The notes beneath the pieces are model-generated. The model saw nothing but the letters and a program-made list of their open reading frames with translations, was not told the DNA's origin and made no database searches. From Pseudomonas lini (GTDB taxonomy: Bacteria > Pseudomonadota > Gammaproteobacteria > Pseudomonadales > Pseudomonadaceae), in NCBI RefSeq assembly GCF_964063345.1, contig NZ_OZ061318.1, positions 6,200,001 to 6,264,000 of the forward strand: 64,000 nt of DNA. Direction: 5' to 3'. Below are positions 15,410 through 24,176 of the stretch, piece by piece (the stretch's first letter is position 1; each line of letters opens with the position of its first letter). The translations under genes and the position numbers were made by a program.

Positions 15410-17800
15410 TTAGCCTTGTTCGTAGTCGCTCATGCTGAGAGGGACGGGGGGGTAATTGCGTTTCACCAGGGACTGTGCCCAGAGCTCCAGCACAGCACGT
15501 CGGCTTTGTGACATGTCGCGGGTGATGGGCATGGCGAGGGTGCTTTCCTCCTGGTACTCCTTGCTGATCAACACAATCAGTTGGTCGATGGCGCCTTCGA
15601 TTCGCTCCAGGGAATTGAGTGGCATGTATTTGCTCATGATCGGGTACAGGTAATAGAAGGGCTGCAGGATGCGTGGGTAGATGAAGCTTTCCCAGATCAG
15701 GACCCGGGCCTCGGTTTTCGAGTAGATTTTGTTCCACTCATTGACGAAGTCCTCCTGCAGTTTCGGTTCCAGCGGCAGCACACGCAAAGGCGCCAGGAAG
15801 TCGGTATAGGCGTCGGTATAGTTGAAACTGAAAGGGATCTCGGGAGGCTGTCCACCCTCCTGCACGAAGAAGCGCAGGGTCGGAAAGCCAGGAGCCCGAC
15901 CTTTGACGGTCAGTCGTGCAATGCCCTTGGCGTCAGTCTGTATCTGCGTCACGCAATAGTTCACGGTGCTGTTCTGGAGATCCTGCAGTTTGCCTTCCAT
16001 GGCGACGGGATTACTGAAGCCCAGGCTGGGGGCCAGGGAGACCGAGGCGGGTGTCGACAGGTATTGTTGATAGGTGACAGGGATTGGCACCTCGGCTGGG
16101 GCCTCGGCGTGCAGCGCCATGAGCCGACGGCCACTGCCCGTGCTTGCCTGGCTGTGTGCTCTGGGGGTATCGATAAATTGCGGCAGATTGGATTTGTTGT
16201 TCTGGCGGTTCAACGGATAGTCGTAGAACAACGTGAAGTCGGCTTTGTTACTGAACGCCAGGTAGTAGTTGCTGGTACTTAGCATGAAGGCGTTGTTGTA
16301 CTCCGCCACCCAGAGCACGGTGCCGGCCGGAGCCGGAAGGCCGTCGTATTGCACCATGATCTGCAGGGTTCTGCTGTCGCCGACATCGATGAAACTGGCG
16401 CTTTCGACAACCTCGGCGGTCCACATCTGCTGGGTGGCGGCTTGTACCGGTGTTGTGCCTTGCAGTTGCAATTCCAGCGACCCGGTTTGCAGCTTTTTCC
16501 GGGCGCCGGGGCTGAGCGTCAAATCCAGGATGCCGGAGCGTTTGTCGAAGGCTGCCTGTCGATACTGTTCGAAGCCGAAACTGGCCAAGGGGCTGAATTG
16601 GCCAGCGTCGTTTATCCCCAGCACGTAATCGCCTGCCTGAAATTTTTCCGCCACCGGAATGTCCGCCTTGCTGTCGAGCGGATAGAACGGGAAGGCGGTC
16701 GAGAGATCCAGCGACAGGGTATCGCTGTCGGGTTGGACCTGGGTCGAGATCACTCCCAGCTGTATTTCCACACCAGGAGGAAGGGGGGTATCGCCCGGCG
16801 TTTTTTGGTAGATGCTGATGGCGGAGGCGGGGACCAGGCGCCGTCCCGCCGGCGCGGTCGGGAACTCATCCTCAAACCACAAACCCAGGGTGCCGGCGGT
16901 GCGGCTGTAGGCCGGGTTGAAGAAAATATCGGCAACGTTATCCAGGCCTTTTTGATACATCGCCTGCACGTTCTTCTGTATCTCAGGGTCTGTGGAGTGG
17001 GTGTTGATGGGGGGGTAGTTGTTGAAAATGCCGTTTTTGTCGTAGCAGGTCAGGTAGGTGGAGAACCTGAACATCAGCCCCTTGGCGTGCTGTTGCTCCA
17101 TCTGTTCCTGGAGGTTTTTCAGCAGTTGCGAGTTGCCGATCACCCACTGCAAGTTCTCTTTGGAAAAGCAGGTCTGCCAGGTCGTGGTGACATAGATCAG
17201 GCCACCCAACGCCCCCCAGTTGAAGTTCAGGAAACGATCGAGCATCCGGTGTTGACGCTTGAGCGTCACGCCGCACTGATCGTCACCCAGCACCAGCTTG
17301 TCGAAGTACAGCGCGGTGAAGGTGTTCTGCCAGGGGCTGACGTCGACGAAACGGGCGGGGGTGGGATTCGTGCTGCCAAGGGGGCTGCCGAACAGTTGAT
17401 AACCCTTGTCGATCAGCGCGTCCTGGTCGACGTAACCACCGCCAGGAAGCTCGCCGCCAATGATCACGGAGCGGGTCTGGTCATAGCTGACAGTACCGCA
17501 GGCGTTGTCACCGAACAGGTCCCATTCGGCGGGAATCATCGGGTAGTTACCCGGATTGGCATTACCCGGTACTTGCTGGGCATAGGCCGGTACGTCGCTT
17601 AGCGGCAAGGGCGCGATGGTCCAGGGCATCAAGGTGCTGGCGGCATTCTCGGGATCGATGCCGTATTCAGCGAGAAACCGCCAGTTCATCTGCATCTTGA
17701 CCGCGTCGTAGAGCGGAAGCACATCGTTGTTGTTGGCCGTCGGCGGGTTCCAGAACATATGGCCGTTGAGGTAGATACGGGGGAAATTCAATACGCTCAT
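15410..17800 (-). CDS. Protein related to the N-terminal half of VioB/RebD chromopyrrolate synthase (paralog 2, long)
   Basis: 796 residues, no signal peptide. It opens MSVLNFPRIYLNGHMFWNPP, then TANNND, very near the VioB start. Mid-protein GLMFRFSTYLTCYDKNG and AGTLGLWFEDEFPTAPAGRRL correspond to VioB GLTVQYALFNM and VGLWRRGELASYPAGRLL. Near the C-terminus FYYLYPIMSKYMPLNSLERI and MPITRDMSQSRRAVLELWA match the VioB segment just before its ferritin-like domain, which is missing here. Relative to paralog 1 it has an extra ~200 residues in the middle. Reaction unknown. It is 12 bases after the CXXCH gene at 17813, suggesting co-translation as a pair. Confidence 0.68.
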   Translation of the reverse strand: MSVLNFPRIYLNGHMFWNPPTANNNDVLPLYDAVKMQMNWRFLAEYGIDPENAASTLMPWTIAPLPLSDVPAYAQQVPGNANPGNYPMIPAEWDLFGDNACGTVSYDQTRSVIIGGELPGGGYVDQDALIDKGYQLFGSPLGSTNPTPARFVDVSPWQNTFTALYFDKLVLGDDQCGVTLKRQHRMLDRFLNFNWGALGGLIYVTTTWQTCFSKENLQWVIGNSQLLKNLQEQMEQQHAKGLMFRFSTYLTCYDKNGIFNNYPPINTHSTDPEIQKNVQAMYQKGLDNVADIFFNPAYSRTAGTLGLWFEDEFPTAPAGRRLVPASAISIYQKTPGDTPLPPGVEIQLGVISTQVQPDSDTLSLDLSTAFPFYPLDSKADIPVAEKFQAGDYVLGINDAGQFSPLASFGFEQYRQAAFDKRSGILDLTLSPGARKKLQTGSLELQLQGTTPVQAATQQMWTAEVVESASFIDVGDSRTLQIMVQYDGLPAPAGTVLWVAEYNNAFMLSTSNYYLAFSNKADFTLFYDYPLNRQNNKSNLPQFIDTPRAHSQASTGSGRRLMALHAEAPAEVPIPVTYQQYLSTPASVSLAPSLGFSNPVAMEGKLQDLQNSTVNYCVTQIQTDAKGIARLTVKGRAPGFPTLRFFVQEGGQPPEIPFSFNYTDAYTDFLAPLRVLPLEPKLQEDFVNEWNKIYSKTEARVLIWESFIYPRILQPFYYLYPIMSKYMPLNSLERIEGAIDQLIVLISKEYQEESTLAMPITRDMSQSRRAVLELWAQSLVKRNYPPVPLSMSDYEQG

Positions 17801-17812
17801 GTCATGCTCTCC

Positions 17813-18952
17813 TTAGCGTTGCCACTGGGCGCGTTTGAGCGACCAGACAAAGTCCAGTTTGTTGTAACCGGTGAAGGCCGAGTCCGGCAGAGGGGCGGTG
17901 GGATAGACGATGCCGCCCTGTTCTTTCATGGCGAAGTTGAAATAGCCCTTTTGCGCCGAATACGCGGCGGTGTCGTGACAGGCAAAGCACGATGACTGGC
18001 TCTGGAAGGCTGACTCCAGCTGAGAGTTGGCCAGCAAGGTCGGGTTGGTCCTGGACTGGACGGCGATCAGTTCGTACTGCGACAACCCGGGATATTGGGC
18101 CTGGAATTGGCTATTGACGGGCTTGGCCGCGGCTATCGGCCCGGTGCTGTTGGTTATCGGGGTGGGCGGAATGGCGTTGGTGACGGTGTACTTGCTGTTG
18201 TTGATGTTTTCGAAAGTGGTCCAGACCCAGCCGGGATTCAGCTTGTTGATGATGTGCAAGCCGCTCAGCGCTGCATAGCCGACCTGGTAGTTGCCGTCTT
18301 GCAGGTAATAGGCCTGGGCGATGTAGTAACCGTCGTTTTCCAGTGTCTGTTTGTAGGTCGCGTCGGAGCCGATCCACAACCAGGCGGACTTCAATTCCCA
18401 GGCGATGGACGGGAATTCCAGGTTGCTGGTCAAGGCGGCTTGACCATTCATGTTGTAGACCTGGCGTTGAACGACGTAATCGAAAGTGCCTTCGCCCATC
18501 AGCAGCTGAAAGCGCACGGGTTTGCCTGTTTCCGACGCCGGCACCGCACCGCCCATTTCCAGAATCATGCCATCGACCTGTTGCGTGGCATTGAGGCTAT
18601 GGAAGATTCGGGAGAGGTCCATTCCCTGCGCCTTGGCTTGCGTAAGCACCGCGTCCGGGGGCGGCACGGGCGTGCCATAAGGGGCGGGTTTGGCGCCATT
18701 GATCAGGAAGACCTGGTCGGAGGGCTTCATGGATTCCCACTCGCGGTTGGGGCTCCCCGCGGCGGCAGGCTGGTTCAAACAGACGAACCAGTTCCAGGCC
18801 AGGGTTTCGGGACTCTGGACAAACGCTGTCCGGGTTTTGTTGACGTCTCCTCCAAATTGCAGAAAGTTGCTGCAGTCGAAGGTGTTCGGGCTCTGAGCCT
18901 GAGCCAAACCGGCCAGGGCACTCAGAACTGTTATAGAAATGGCTCGCCGCAT
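17813..18952 (-). CDS. Exported single-CXXCH (cytochrome c-like) protein, paralog 2
   Basis: 379 residues. Signal peptide MRRAISITVLSALAGLAQAQ. Conserved with the 13094 paralog: LAWNWFVCLNQPAAAGSP, IAWELKSAWLWIG, and VGYAALSGLHIINKLNPGWVWTTFENINN. One heme c motif, CFACH, is at about residues 322-326, and the protein ends SLKRAQWQR. The start ATG 18952 follows AAGGAGCTTCC, and the gene overlaps the 3' end of eboF by 22 bases, indicating translational coupling to the ebo genes. Likely periplasmic; function not assigned. Confidence 0.65.
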   Translation of the reverse strand: MRRAISITVLSALAGLAQAQSPNTFDCSNFLQFGGDVNKTRTAFVQSPETLAWNWFVCLNQPAAAGSPNREWESMKPSDQVFLINGAKPAPYGTPVPPPDAVLTQAKAQGMDLSRIFHSLNATQQVDGMILEMGGAVPASETGKPVRFQLLMGEGTFDYVVQRQVYNMNGQAALTSNLEFPSIAWELKSAWLWIGSDATYKQTLENDGYYIAQAYYLQDGNYQVGYAALSGLHIINKLNPGWVWTTFENINNSKYTVTNAIPPTPITNSTGPIAAAKPVNSQFQAQYPGLSQYELIAVQSRTNPTLLANSQLESAFQSQSSCFACHDTAAYSAQKGYFNFAMKEQGGIVYPTAPLPDSAFTGYNKLDFVWSLKRAQWQR

Positions 18953-20376
18953 GGAAGCTCCTTGGCATTGGCCGGGTCGGTGTGTGGGTGCCCCAGGAAG
19001 TGCTCCAGGAGCAGTTGTTTCACCGCCGTGGCCGCAAGGTGCTGCGGTAACGGCAGATCGCAATTGGTGATGAGCAGCGGGCCGGTCTGCTCGCTGGTGG
19101 GCAGGCGGCCATGGCTGCCGTGGACTAGGCGGGTGTCCAGAGGAATCAGGTCCATGTAGTAGCGAAAGCCGAGCTTCTTCTGCAGCAGGCGGCGCACCAT
19201 TTTCAGTTTGGGGAAGCGAATCGCCGGGTCGATGAACAGCTCCAGCGGGTCGTAGCCGGGCTTGCGATGGATGTCCACGGTGCGGGCAAAGTCGGGTGCC
19301 TGGCGATCGTCGAACCAGTAGTAGTAATCGAACCAGTAACCCGGCGCGGCCACGGTAACCAGTTCGCCGCTACGGGGATGATCCAGCTGCCAGGCCCGTT
19401 GTTCGGCTTTATCCAGCACCTGCTCGATGCCGGGCTGGCGCTGCAACAGCGCTTTGACGCGAGGGATGTCTTGCGCCTGCTTCACGTAAATATGCGCGAT
19501 CTGATGATCGGCCACGGCAAACGCAGCGCTGGCGCCAGGGTCGAGCAACTCCCAGGTCAGCGATTGGCGCACCTGCAACAAGCCTTCCGAGCGCAACAGC
19601 CGGTTGATGGAGACCGATTGCTGTACCGCTTCGATGCCGTATTCGGACAGCAGCATCACCGCCGCGCCTTGTGCCTGGGCAAAGTCCAGCAGACGACCCA
19701 CTTCACTGTCGATGGCCCGCACCTCGTCGGTAATCGACGGATGATCGGGACCCAAACGCTGCAGGCTGTAGTCGAGATGGGGCAGGTAGACCAATTGCAG
19801 GTCGGGTCGATTGAGCGTGAATTCGGCGATGGCGCAGTCGACGATCCAGCGGCTCGACGCGATGCCGGCTGCTGGGCCCCAGAAACTCGGGAAGGGGAAT
19901 TCTCCGATCTGTTGCTCAATACGCTCGTGCAACGAGGCCGGTGACGAATACAGACCAAACATTTTGCGGCCATCGGCCGGGTAGTGAGGGCGTGGGGTAA
20001 TGGCTGCATCCACGTCCGCATACATGTTGTACCACCAGAACAGCTGGCTGCAGCGAAACCCCGGGATCTCACGCTTGAGCTGCTGCCAGACCTTTTCCCC
20101 CTGGATCAATGCATTGGGTTGCAGCCAGAAACGCACTTCAGCCTGGTCGCGAAAATACCAGCCATTGCCGACGATGCCGTGTTCCGACGGCGGCAGACCG
20201 GTGAGGATCGAGGCCTGCACCGTAGAAGTGACGGCCGGAAACACCGGTTGCAGGCTGGCCATTTTTGCCGTTTTCAACAGGGCATTGATGTGAGGCGTCG
20301 CCGCCCCCAGCAGCGCTGGTGTCAGCCCTACCACGTTGATCAGCAGCAGCGGTTGACGCGGGTGGTCAGAAGGCAT
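18931..20376 (-). CDS. eboF: EboF-like type I phosphodiesterase / nucleotide pyrophosphatase
   Basis: About 481 residues of the alkaline-phosphatase superfamily. The N-terminus reads PLLLINVVGLTPALLG, then PAVTSTVQASILTGLPPSEHGIVGNGW. The nucleophile is probably the Thr of AVTST and the GLxPxxHGIxGNGW motif is typical. Later motifs are VYLPHLDYSLQRLGPDHP (metal Asp and His) and VMLLSEYGIEAV, with HRKPGYDP for the final metal histidine. It would hydrolyse a phosphodiester or phosphate of an unknown ebo intermediate. The start at 20376 gives an 11-base overlap with eboE. The ebo set is known to be needed for scytonemin export in cyanobacteria and is the EDB locus of P. fluorescens. Confidence 0.75.
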   Translation of the reverse strand: MPSDHPRQPLLLINVVGLTPALLGAATPHINALLKTAKMASLQPVFPAVTSTVQASILTGLPPSEHGIVGNGWYFRDQAEVRFWLQPNALIQGEKVWQQLKREIPGFRCSQLFWWYNMYADVDAAITPRPHYPADGRKMFGLYSSPASLHERIEQQIGEFPFPSFWGPAAGIASSRWIVDCAIAEFTLNRPDLQLVYLPHLDYSLQRLGPDHPSITDEVRAIDSEVGRLLDFAQAQGAAVMLLSEYGIEAVQQSVSINRLLRSEGLLQVRQSLTWELLDPGASAAFAVADHQIAHIYVKQAQDIPRVKALLQRQPGIEQVLDKAEQRAWQLDHPRSGELVTVAAPGYWFDYYYWFDDRQAPDFARTVDIHRKPGYDPLELFIDPAIRFPKLKMVRRLLQKKLGFRYYMDLIPLDTRLVHGSHGRLPTSEQTGPLLITNCDLPLPQHLAATAVKQLLLEHFLGHPHTDPANAKELPCGEPFL

Positions 20377-21598
20377 CGGCGTACGCCTCCCGCGTTTGGG
20401 GTTGCAGCAATCGCCGCTGCCGTAGTTGATCTTCGACCCAGTGCAGTTCAGCGGCGATCCCGTGGAGTTGGGCGTGCTCGGAAGTGGGCCGCAGTTGGGC
20501 GGGCAAGACGCCCCAGCTGTAGGTTTCCACTTCCAGTACCGGACGAAAATCCGCATGGTCTGCCAGGAAGTCGAAGGTCTGCGACAGGGCAATCTGACTG
20601 CCGCTAAGTTCGGGCAGCAGCAAGTGTTCGCTGAACAGTGGAATGTGGAAATGAATTCGCAGTTCGGGGTAGTGCCCCGGGCGCTTCGCGCAATCGTCGA
20701 GGGCTGCCGGAAGGTCCGCCCAGGCCAATAACCGCTCCTGCGCATCGCGGGCTTTCACTTGATGCAGGTAGGTGGTTTCGGCAAAGTCGCCCAAGGTCTT
20801 GAGTACGTGTTCGCGCCGGTTGTCGTCTTCAGCGGGCAGGTGGCAAATCAGGGCATTGGACAACTGAATCTTGCTGACGGGCACCCGAGCCTGACGCAAC
20901 CTTTCCAGCGATTGATAGCAGTCTTCGAACATCACTGCCTGGTGGCAGACATCGAAACACAGCGCCAAGTATTCATGGTGCGGGTCCGTGGCTTGGTAGC
21001 GGTGGAAGAAAGCGATGGCCTGGTCGGTATTTTCCAGCACGCAATCCGGCTCCATTTCCAGGCAGAACACGATTTTCTTGCCGGTCTTCAGATGCAGCTT
21101 GGCCAATGAGGCTGTGAGTTGGCGCAACTGATACTCGGCACGCTGCTGTAAGGCTGGGTTCCAGCTGGCGGCATAGCCCAGCGGCACGGTGGAAATCACG
21201 CCCTGGCGACAGTCCGGCGGCAGGGCCTGCGCGAGGATTCGGGCCAGATTCAGGCTGTACGCCAGCCGTTTCGGATCGGCCCAACTGGGTAGATAGACGT
21301 CGGCTTTCACCGCGCCCTGATGAAATTGGCCGTAGGGAAAGCCGTTAAGCGACGTCAGGCGTAGCCCGCTGCGTTGCAGCAGGCTCAGGAAGTCTGTGCG
21401 AGCCGACATCTGCTGTAGTTCGGCTGCGGCGAGGGCGCTGATCCACAGCCCACTGTCCTGTTCGTTCAGCCCGCGCAGGGTTCGCACGCCCTGAAAATGC
21501 TGTTCGATGGATGACCGTAGCCCGGCCAGGTCACGGGTCGGGTGCACATTGCTGCAATAACCGACCTGCGCGGCAGCCCAACCCGTGCCGGCACTCAT
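20366..21598 (-). CDS. eboE: EboE-like xylose-isomerase/AP-endonuclease-type TIM barrel protein
   Basis: About 410 residues. Starts MSAGTGWAAAQVGYCSNVHP, typical of EboE, whose N-terminal GYCTNVHP marks it. TIM-barrel strands carry metal-site residues: LTSLNGFPYG, KKIVFCLEMEPDCVLEN, LALCFDVCHQAV, KIQLSNAL, RIHFHIPLF and FRPVLEVETYSWGVLP. It is probably a metal-dependent isomerase or epimerase acting on a cyclitol or sugar intermediate; the reaction is unknown. Its ATG overlaps the eboB stop in ATGA, a coupling pattern repeated through this operon. Confidence 0.75.
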   Translation of the reverse strand: MSAGTGWAAAQVGYCSNVHPTRDLAGLRSSIEQHFQGVRTLRGLNEQDSGLWISALAAAELQQMSARTDFLSLLQRSGLRLTSLNGFPYGQFHQGAVKADVYLPSWADPKRLAYSLNLARILAQALPPDCRQGVISTVPLGYAASWNPALQQRAEYQLRQLTASLAKLHLKTGKKIVFCLEMEPDCVLENTDQAIAFFHRYQATDPHHEYLALCFDVCHQAVMFEDCYQSLERLRQARVPVSKIQLSNALICHLPAEDDNRREHVLKTLGDFAETTYLHQVKARDAQERLLAWADLPAALDDCAKRPGHYPELRIHFHIPLFSEHLLLPELSGSQIALSQTFDFLADHADFRPVLEVETYSWGVLPAQLRPTSEHAQLHGIAAELHWVEDQLRQRRLLQPQTREAYADAF

Positions 21599-22479
21599 TT
21601 GATCACCGGTTCCTGGCCCCGCAGGGCGGAGTTGTCCTGCCACTGCCGACGCTGGTCGATGGGCAGTGGGGTGCTGACCAGGGCTTTGTCCAGTTGGCCG
21701 CTCTGGGCAAAAAAGTCCACCGGGTTATGGAACAACACCTGTTCGACCTGGGCCTCGGTGAAGCCGGCAGCCAGCATCGCCTCACCCGTTTTTGGCACCT
21801 TGAGCGGGTCGCTGATCCCCCAGTCGGCGGCGCTGTTGACCACCATCTTCTCGGTGCCATATTCCTTCAACAGGGCGACCATGCGCTGTTCCGACATTTT
21901 AGTGTTGGGGTAGATCGAGTGGCCGCGCCAGCAGTCGCTGTCCAGCACCAGCGGCAGGGTCAGTTCGTTGAGGTGGTCGATGATCACCAGATGCTCGGCA
22001 ATCCCCACTTCGCGAATCACCGCCAGGGTGCGTTTGGTGCCACCTATCTTGTCGCGGTGAGGGGTGTGCACCAGCACCGGCAAATTGAATTGCTTGGCCA
22101 GTTCCAACTGAGCGGCGAGAAAGCGGTCCTCCTCGGGGGTGATGTCGTCGTAGCCGATTTCGCCCACCGCCACGACGCCGTCTTTCACCAGGTAGCGCGG
22201 CAATATCTCCAGCACTTCATTGGCCACCGAGAGGTCATTGGCCTCCTTGGGGTTGAGGCCGATGGTGCAGAAGTGATGGATGCCGAACATGCTGGCGCGA
22301 AAGCGCTCCCAGCCCAGCAGGGTATCGAAGTAGTCGATGAAACTGCCGACACTGGTCCTGGCCTGGCCCTGCCAGAAGGCCGGCTCGATCACTCCGGTGA
22401 TGCCGGCAGCGGCCATGTTCTGGTAGTCATCGGTGGTACGGCTGACCATATGAATATGCGGGTCGAAGTACTTGAGCAT
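21595..22479 (-). CDS. eboB: EboB-like TatD-family metal-dependent hydrolase
   Basis: 294 residues. MLKYFDPHIHMVSRTTDDY carries the HxH metal motif of TatD-type amidohydrolases. Further ligands are the Glu of VVAVGEIGYDDITPEEDRF, His in NLPVLVHTPHRDK, His in LVIIDHLNE, and Asp in MVVNSAADWGISDP. It is the second-position ebo hydrolase; the substrate is unknown. It lies 42 bases after eboA and overlaps eboE by 4 bases. Confidence 0.78.
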   Translation of the reverse strand: MLKYFDPHIHMVSRTTDDYQNMAAAGITGVIEPAFWQGQARTSVGSFIDYFDTLLGWERFRASMFGIHHFCTIGLNPKEANDLSVANEVLEILPRYLVKDGVVAVGEIGYDDITPEEDRFLAAQLELAKQFNLPVLVHTPHRDKIGGTKRTLAVIREVGIAEHLVIIDHLNELTLPLVLDSDCWRGHSIYPNTKMSEQRMVALLKEYGTEKMVVNSAADWGISDPLKVPKTGEAMLAAGFTEAQVEQVLFHNPVDFFAQSGQLDKALVSTPLPIDQRRQWQDNSALRGQEPVIK

Positions 22480-22521
22480 GGTGAATCCTCGTCAAGGGGA
22501 GGGAAGCCGTTGAGCATCAGT

Positions 22522-23289
22522 TCAGAGAGATGCGGTCAGGTGTTCACGCCATTCCGGCGGCAAGCGTTGCTGCTGACTCAGGCCGACCAGACGCTGGCGT
22601 TGCGCCGGACTGAGCAGGTCGAAGGCAATCACTCGGGGTAGCCCGGCAGACACCGTTCGTTCGGCAGCGAGCTGTTCGTCCAGCAGGTCGAGGGCCAGCT
22701 GGTTGAGGGTGACGCTGTGTCGTTGCTTCAGGCCAAGCAGGCGTCGTACGTCGAGCCCCATGCCCAGTGCCTTCAGCACCAGTTGATGGAAGGCCCGTTC
22801 GCTGTAATGACGCGACGGGTAGAGGGTGTCCAGGGCGAGGGCGGCAAACACCTGATTGTTGCTGGTACGCCCGGCCTGCAACGCCAGTTCGACGCAAAGC
22901 CCACGGCTATCGAGCCAGTCGAGGGCTTTCAAGGTGGCGATCTTTTCCTGATCGTCGCCCCACAGAAACAGCTGGCGCAGCAAGGGCAATTGCCCGGCGA
23001 GGGGTTGTTGCTCCAGGACCTGAGACAGCAACAACGCCCGCGCCAGTTGGACATTGCTCCAGCCGCAATTGTTGGGCAGCGCATGCTCCTTGAGGCTGCG
23101 CTTACACTGGCTACTCAAGAGCGCAGCAGTGTTGGCGTCCGGGCGTTGCTCAAGCCGCTCCTGCGCCTGACGCCACCACTGCAGCTCGGCTTCATCGAGC
23201 TGCTGGGTGAGGGCCTGGCGTTGTTCGGCGAGGCAGTCGTGGCGCATTTCGAGGGCCGCCGATGGCGGCGCTGTGACGTCCATGTTCAT
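22522..23289 (-). CDS. eboA: EboA family protein
   Basis: About 255 residues from ATG 23289, which overlaps the eboC stop in ATGA; a second ATG lies at 23283. Mostly helical, with GWSNVQLARALLLSQVL, RQLFLWGDDQEKIATLKALD and NNQVFAALALDTLYPSRHYS. The last two fit the conserved part of EboA, a family without known biochemistry and without membrane segments or signal. It is identified by position in the ebo set and by these motifs. HEAT-like helical repeats suggest a protein-protein adaptor, which is inference. Confidence 0.7.
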   Translation of the reverse strand: MNMDVTAPPSAALEMRHDCLAEQRQALTQQLDEAELQWWRQAQERLEQRPDANTAALLSSQCKRSLKEHALPNNCGWSNVQLARALLLSQVLEQQPLAGQLPLLRQLFLWGDDQEKIATLKALDWLDSRGLCVELALQAGRTSNNQVFAALALDTLYPSRHYSERAFHQLVLKALGMGLDVRRLLGLKQRHSVTLNQLALDLLDEQLAAERTVSAGLPRVIAFDLLSPAQRQRLVGLSQQQRLPPEWREHLTASL

Positions 23290-24176
23290 GTCGGTTTGAT
23301 CCAGCGCTGGAAGTGTGGAAGCAGGAAAAACACCAAAACACATAACAGGCTGCCCAGTGGCTGGTTGGCCACCGCCAGCACCAGGGCATCGAACAACGGC
23401 AGGGCCGCCAGGCCAGCGCCGATAAAGGCACGGACCTGGCGTTGCTGTGGGTTGGCCAGGTGGTGCCAGTAGTGCCAGCCCAGCCAGCCCAGCCAGAGCA
23501 ACAGCACCGGCCAAAACCAGAGGTTGTCGGAATAGATCGCCAGGGCCAGCGGGCTCAGCATCAGGATCAGCGGGAGGCGGCTGAGCAATTGATTGCGGTG
23601 TTCCTGGCGGGCCAGGTAGGTCAGGCCACTGATGTAGACGCCCAGCAAAATGGCGCAGAGCCAGATCGGCTCCGGTGGCACCGCCAGGCTGGCCGCCGCA
23701 GTGAGGTAGAGCGCTGAGCGGCAGGCGCCCATCAACCAGACGCTGTGGGCGTATTTCTTGTGCAGCAGGTTGTAGCCGAGGATGCAGCCCACCAGCAGGG
23801 TGGCGCTGCCCAGCAACCAGTGCGGTTGGTCGATCAGTCGGCTCAGGCCCAGTACCGACGCCGCGGCCAGCACCAGCAGCAGCCCAGTGGCCAGGCCCAC
23901 TTGCTGTCGACTGACCAGACCCAAAGTGATAGGGCGGGGATTATGGTGCTGTTGGTCCCAGTCGGCGTCCAGCAGGTCGTTCAACAACATGCCGGCCAGA
24001 TACAACAGCGACAGTGCAGCCAGCAGCAGGATCCACACCAGCGACGACGGTGGCGCCAGGGCTCCGGCGCTACTGGCCAGCAGGGCGGCGGCCAGAGTGT
24101 TGGTCCACACGGTGGGCAGGTTGGACACCCGGCCCAGGGTCATCCAGGTCTTCAGGTTCAGCGGAGTCTGGCTCAT
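23286..24176 (-). CDS. eboC: EboC-like UbiA-family prenyltransferase
   Basis: 296 residues with about eight to nine membrane segments. The first prenyl-diphosphate motif is LLNDLLDADWDQQHHNPRPI (NDxxDxxxD). The early GRVSNLPTVWTNTLAAALL matches the substrate-binding region of UbiA-type enzymes. The second Asp-rich motif is weak (YISGLTYLARQEHR), as is common in EboC. It would attach an isoprenoid tail to an aromatic or cyclic acceptor in the inner membrane. It overlaps eboD and eboA by 4 bases on each side. Confidence 0.8.
   Translation of the reverse strand: MSQTPLNLKTWMTLGRVSNLPTVWTNTLAAALLASSAGALAPPSSLVWILLLAALSLLYLAGMLLNDLLDADWDQQHHNPRPITLGLVSRQQVGLATGLLLVLAAASVLGLSRLIDQPHWLLGSATLLVGCILGYNLLHKKYAHSVWLMGACRSALYLTAAASLAVPPEPIWLCAILLGVYISGLTYLARQEHRNQLLSRLPLILMLSPLALAIYSDNLWFWPVLLLWLGWLGWHYWHHLANPQQRQVRAFIGAGLAALPLFDALVLAVANQPLGSLLCVLVFFLLPHFQRWIKPT

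Noticed and set aside
16349..17602. 417-codon open frame on the plus strand opposite the second VioB-like gene
   Set aside because: Same reasoning: no ribosome site, no motifs, antisense to a supported gene.
11279..17800. Violacein or rebeccamycin biosynthesis cluster
   Set aside because: The VioB-like proteins lack the ferritin-like half, and no VioA/RebO-type oxidase, VioC/D/E or RebP was seen. Homology to the N-terminal half does not justify naming a product.
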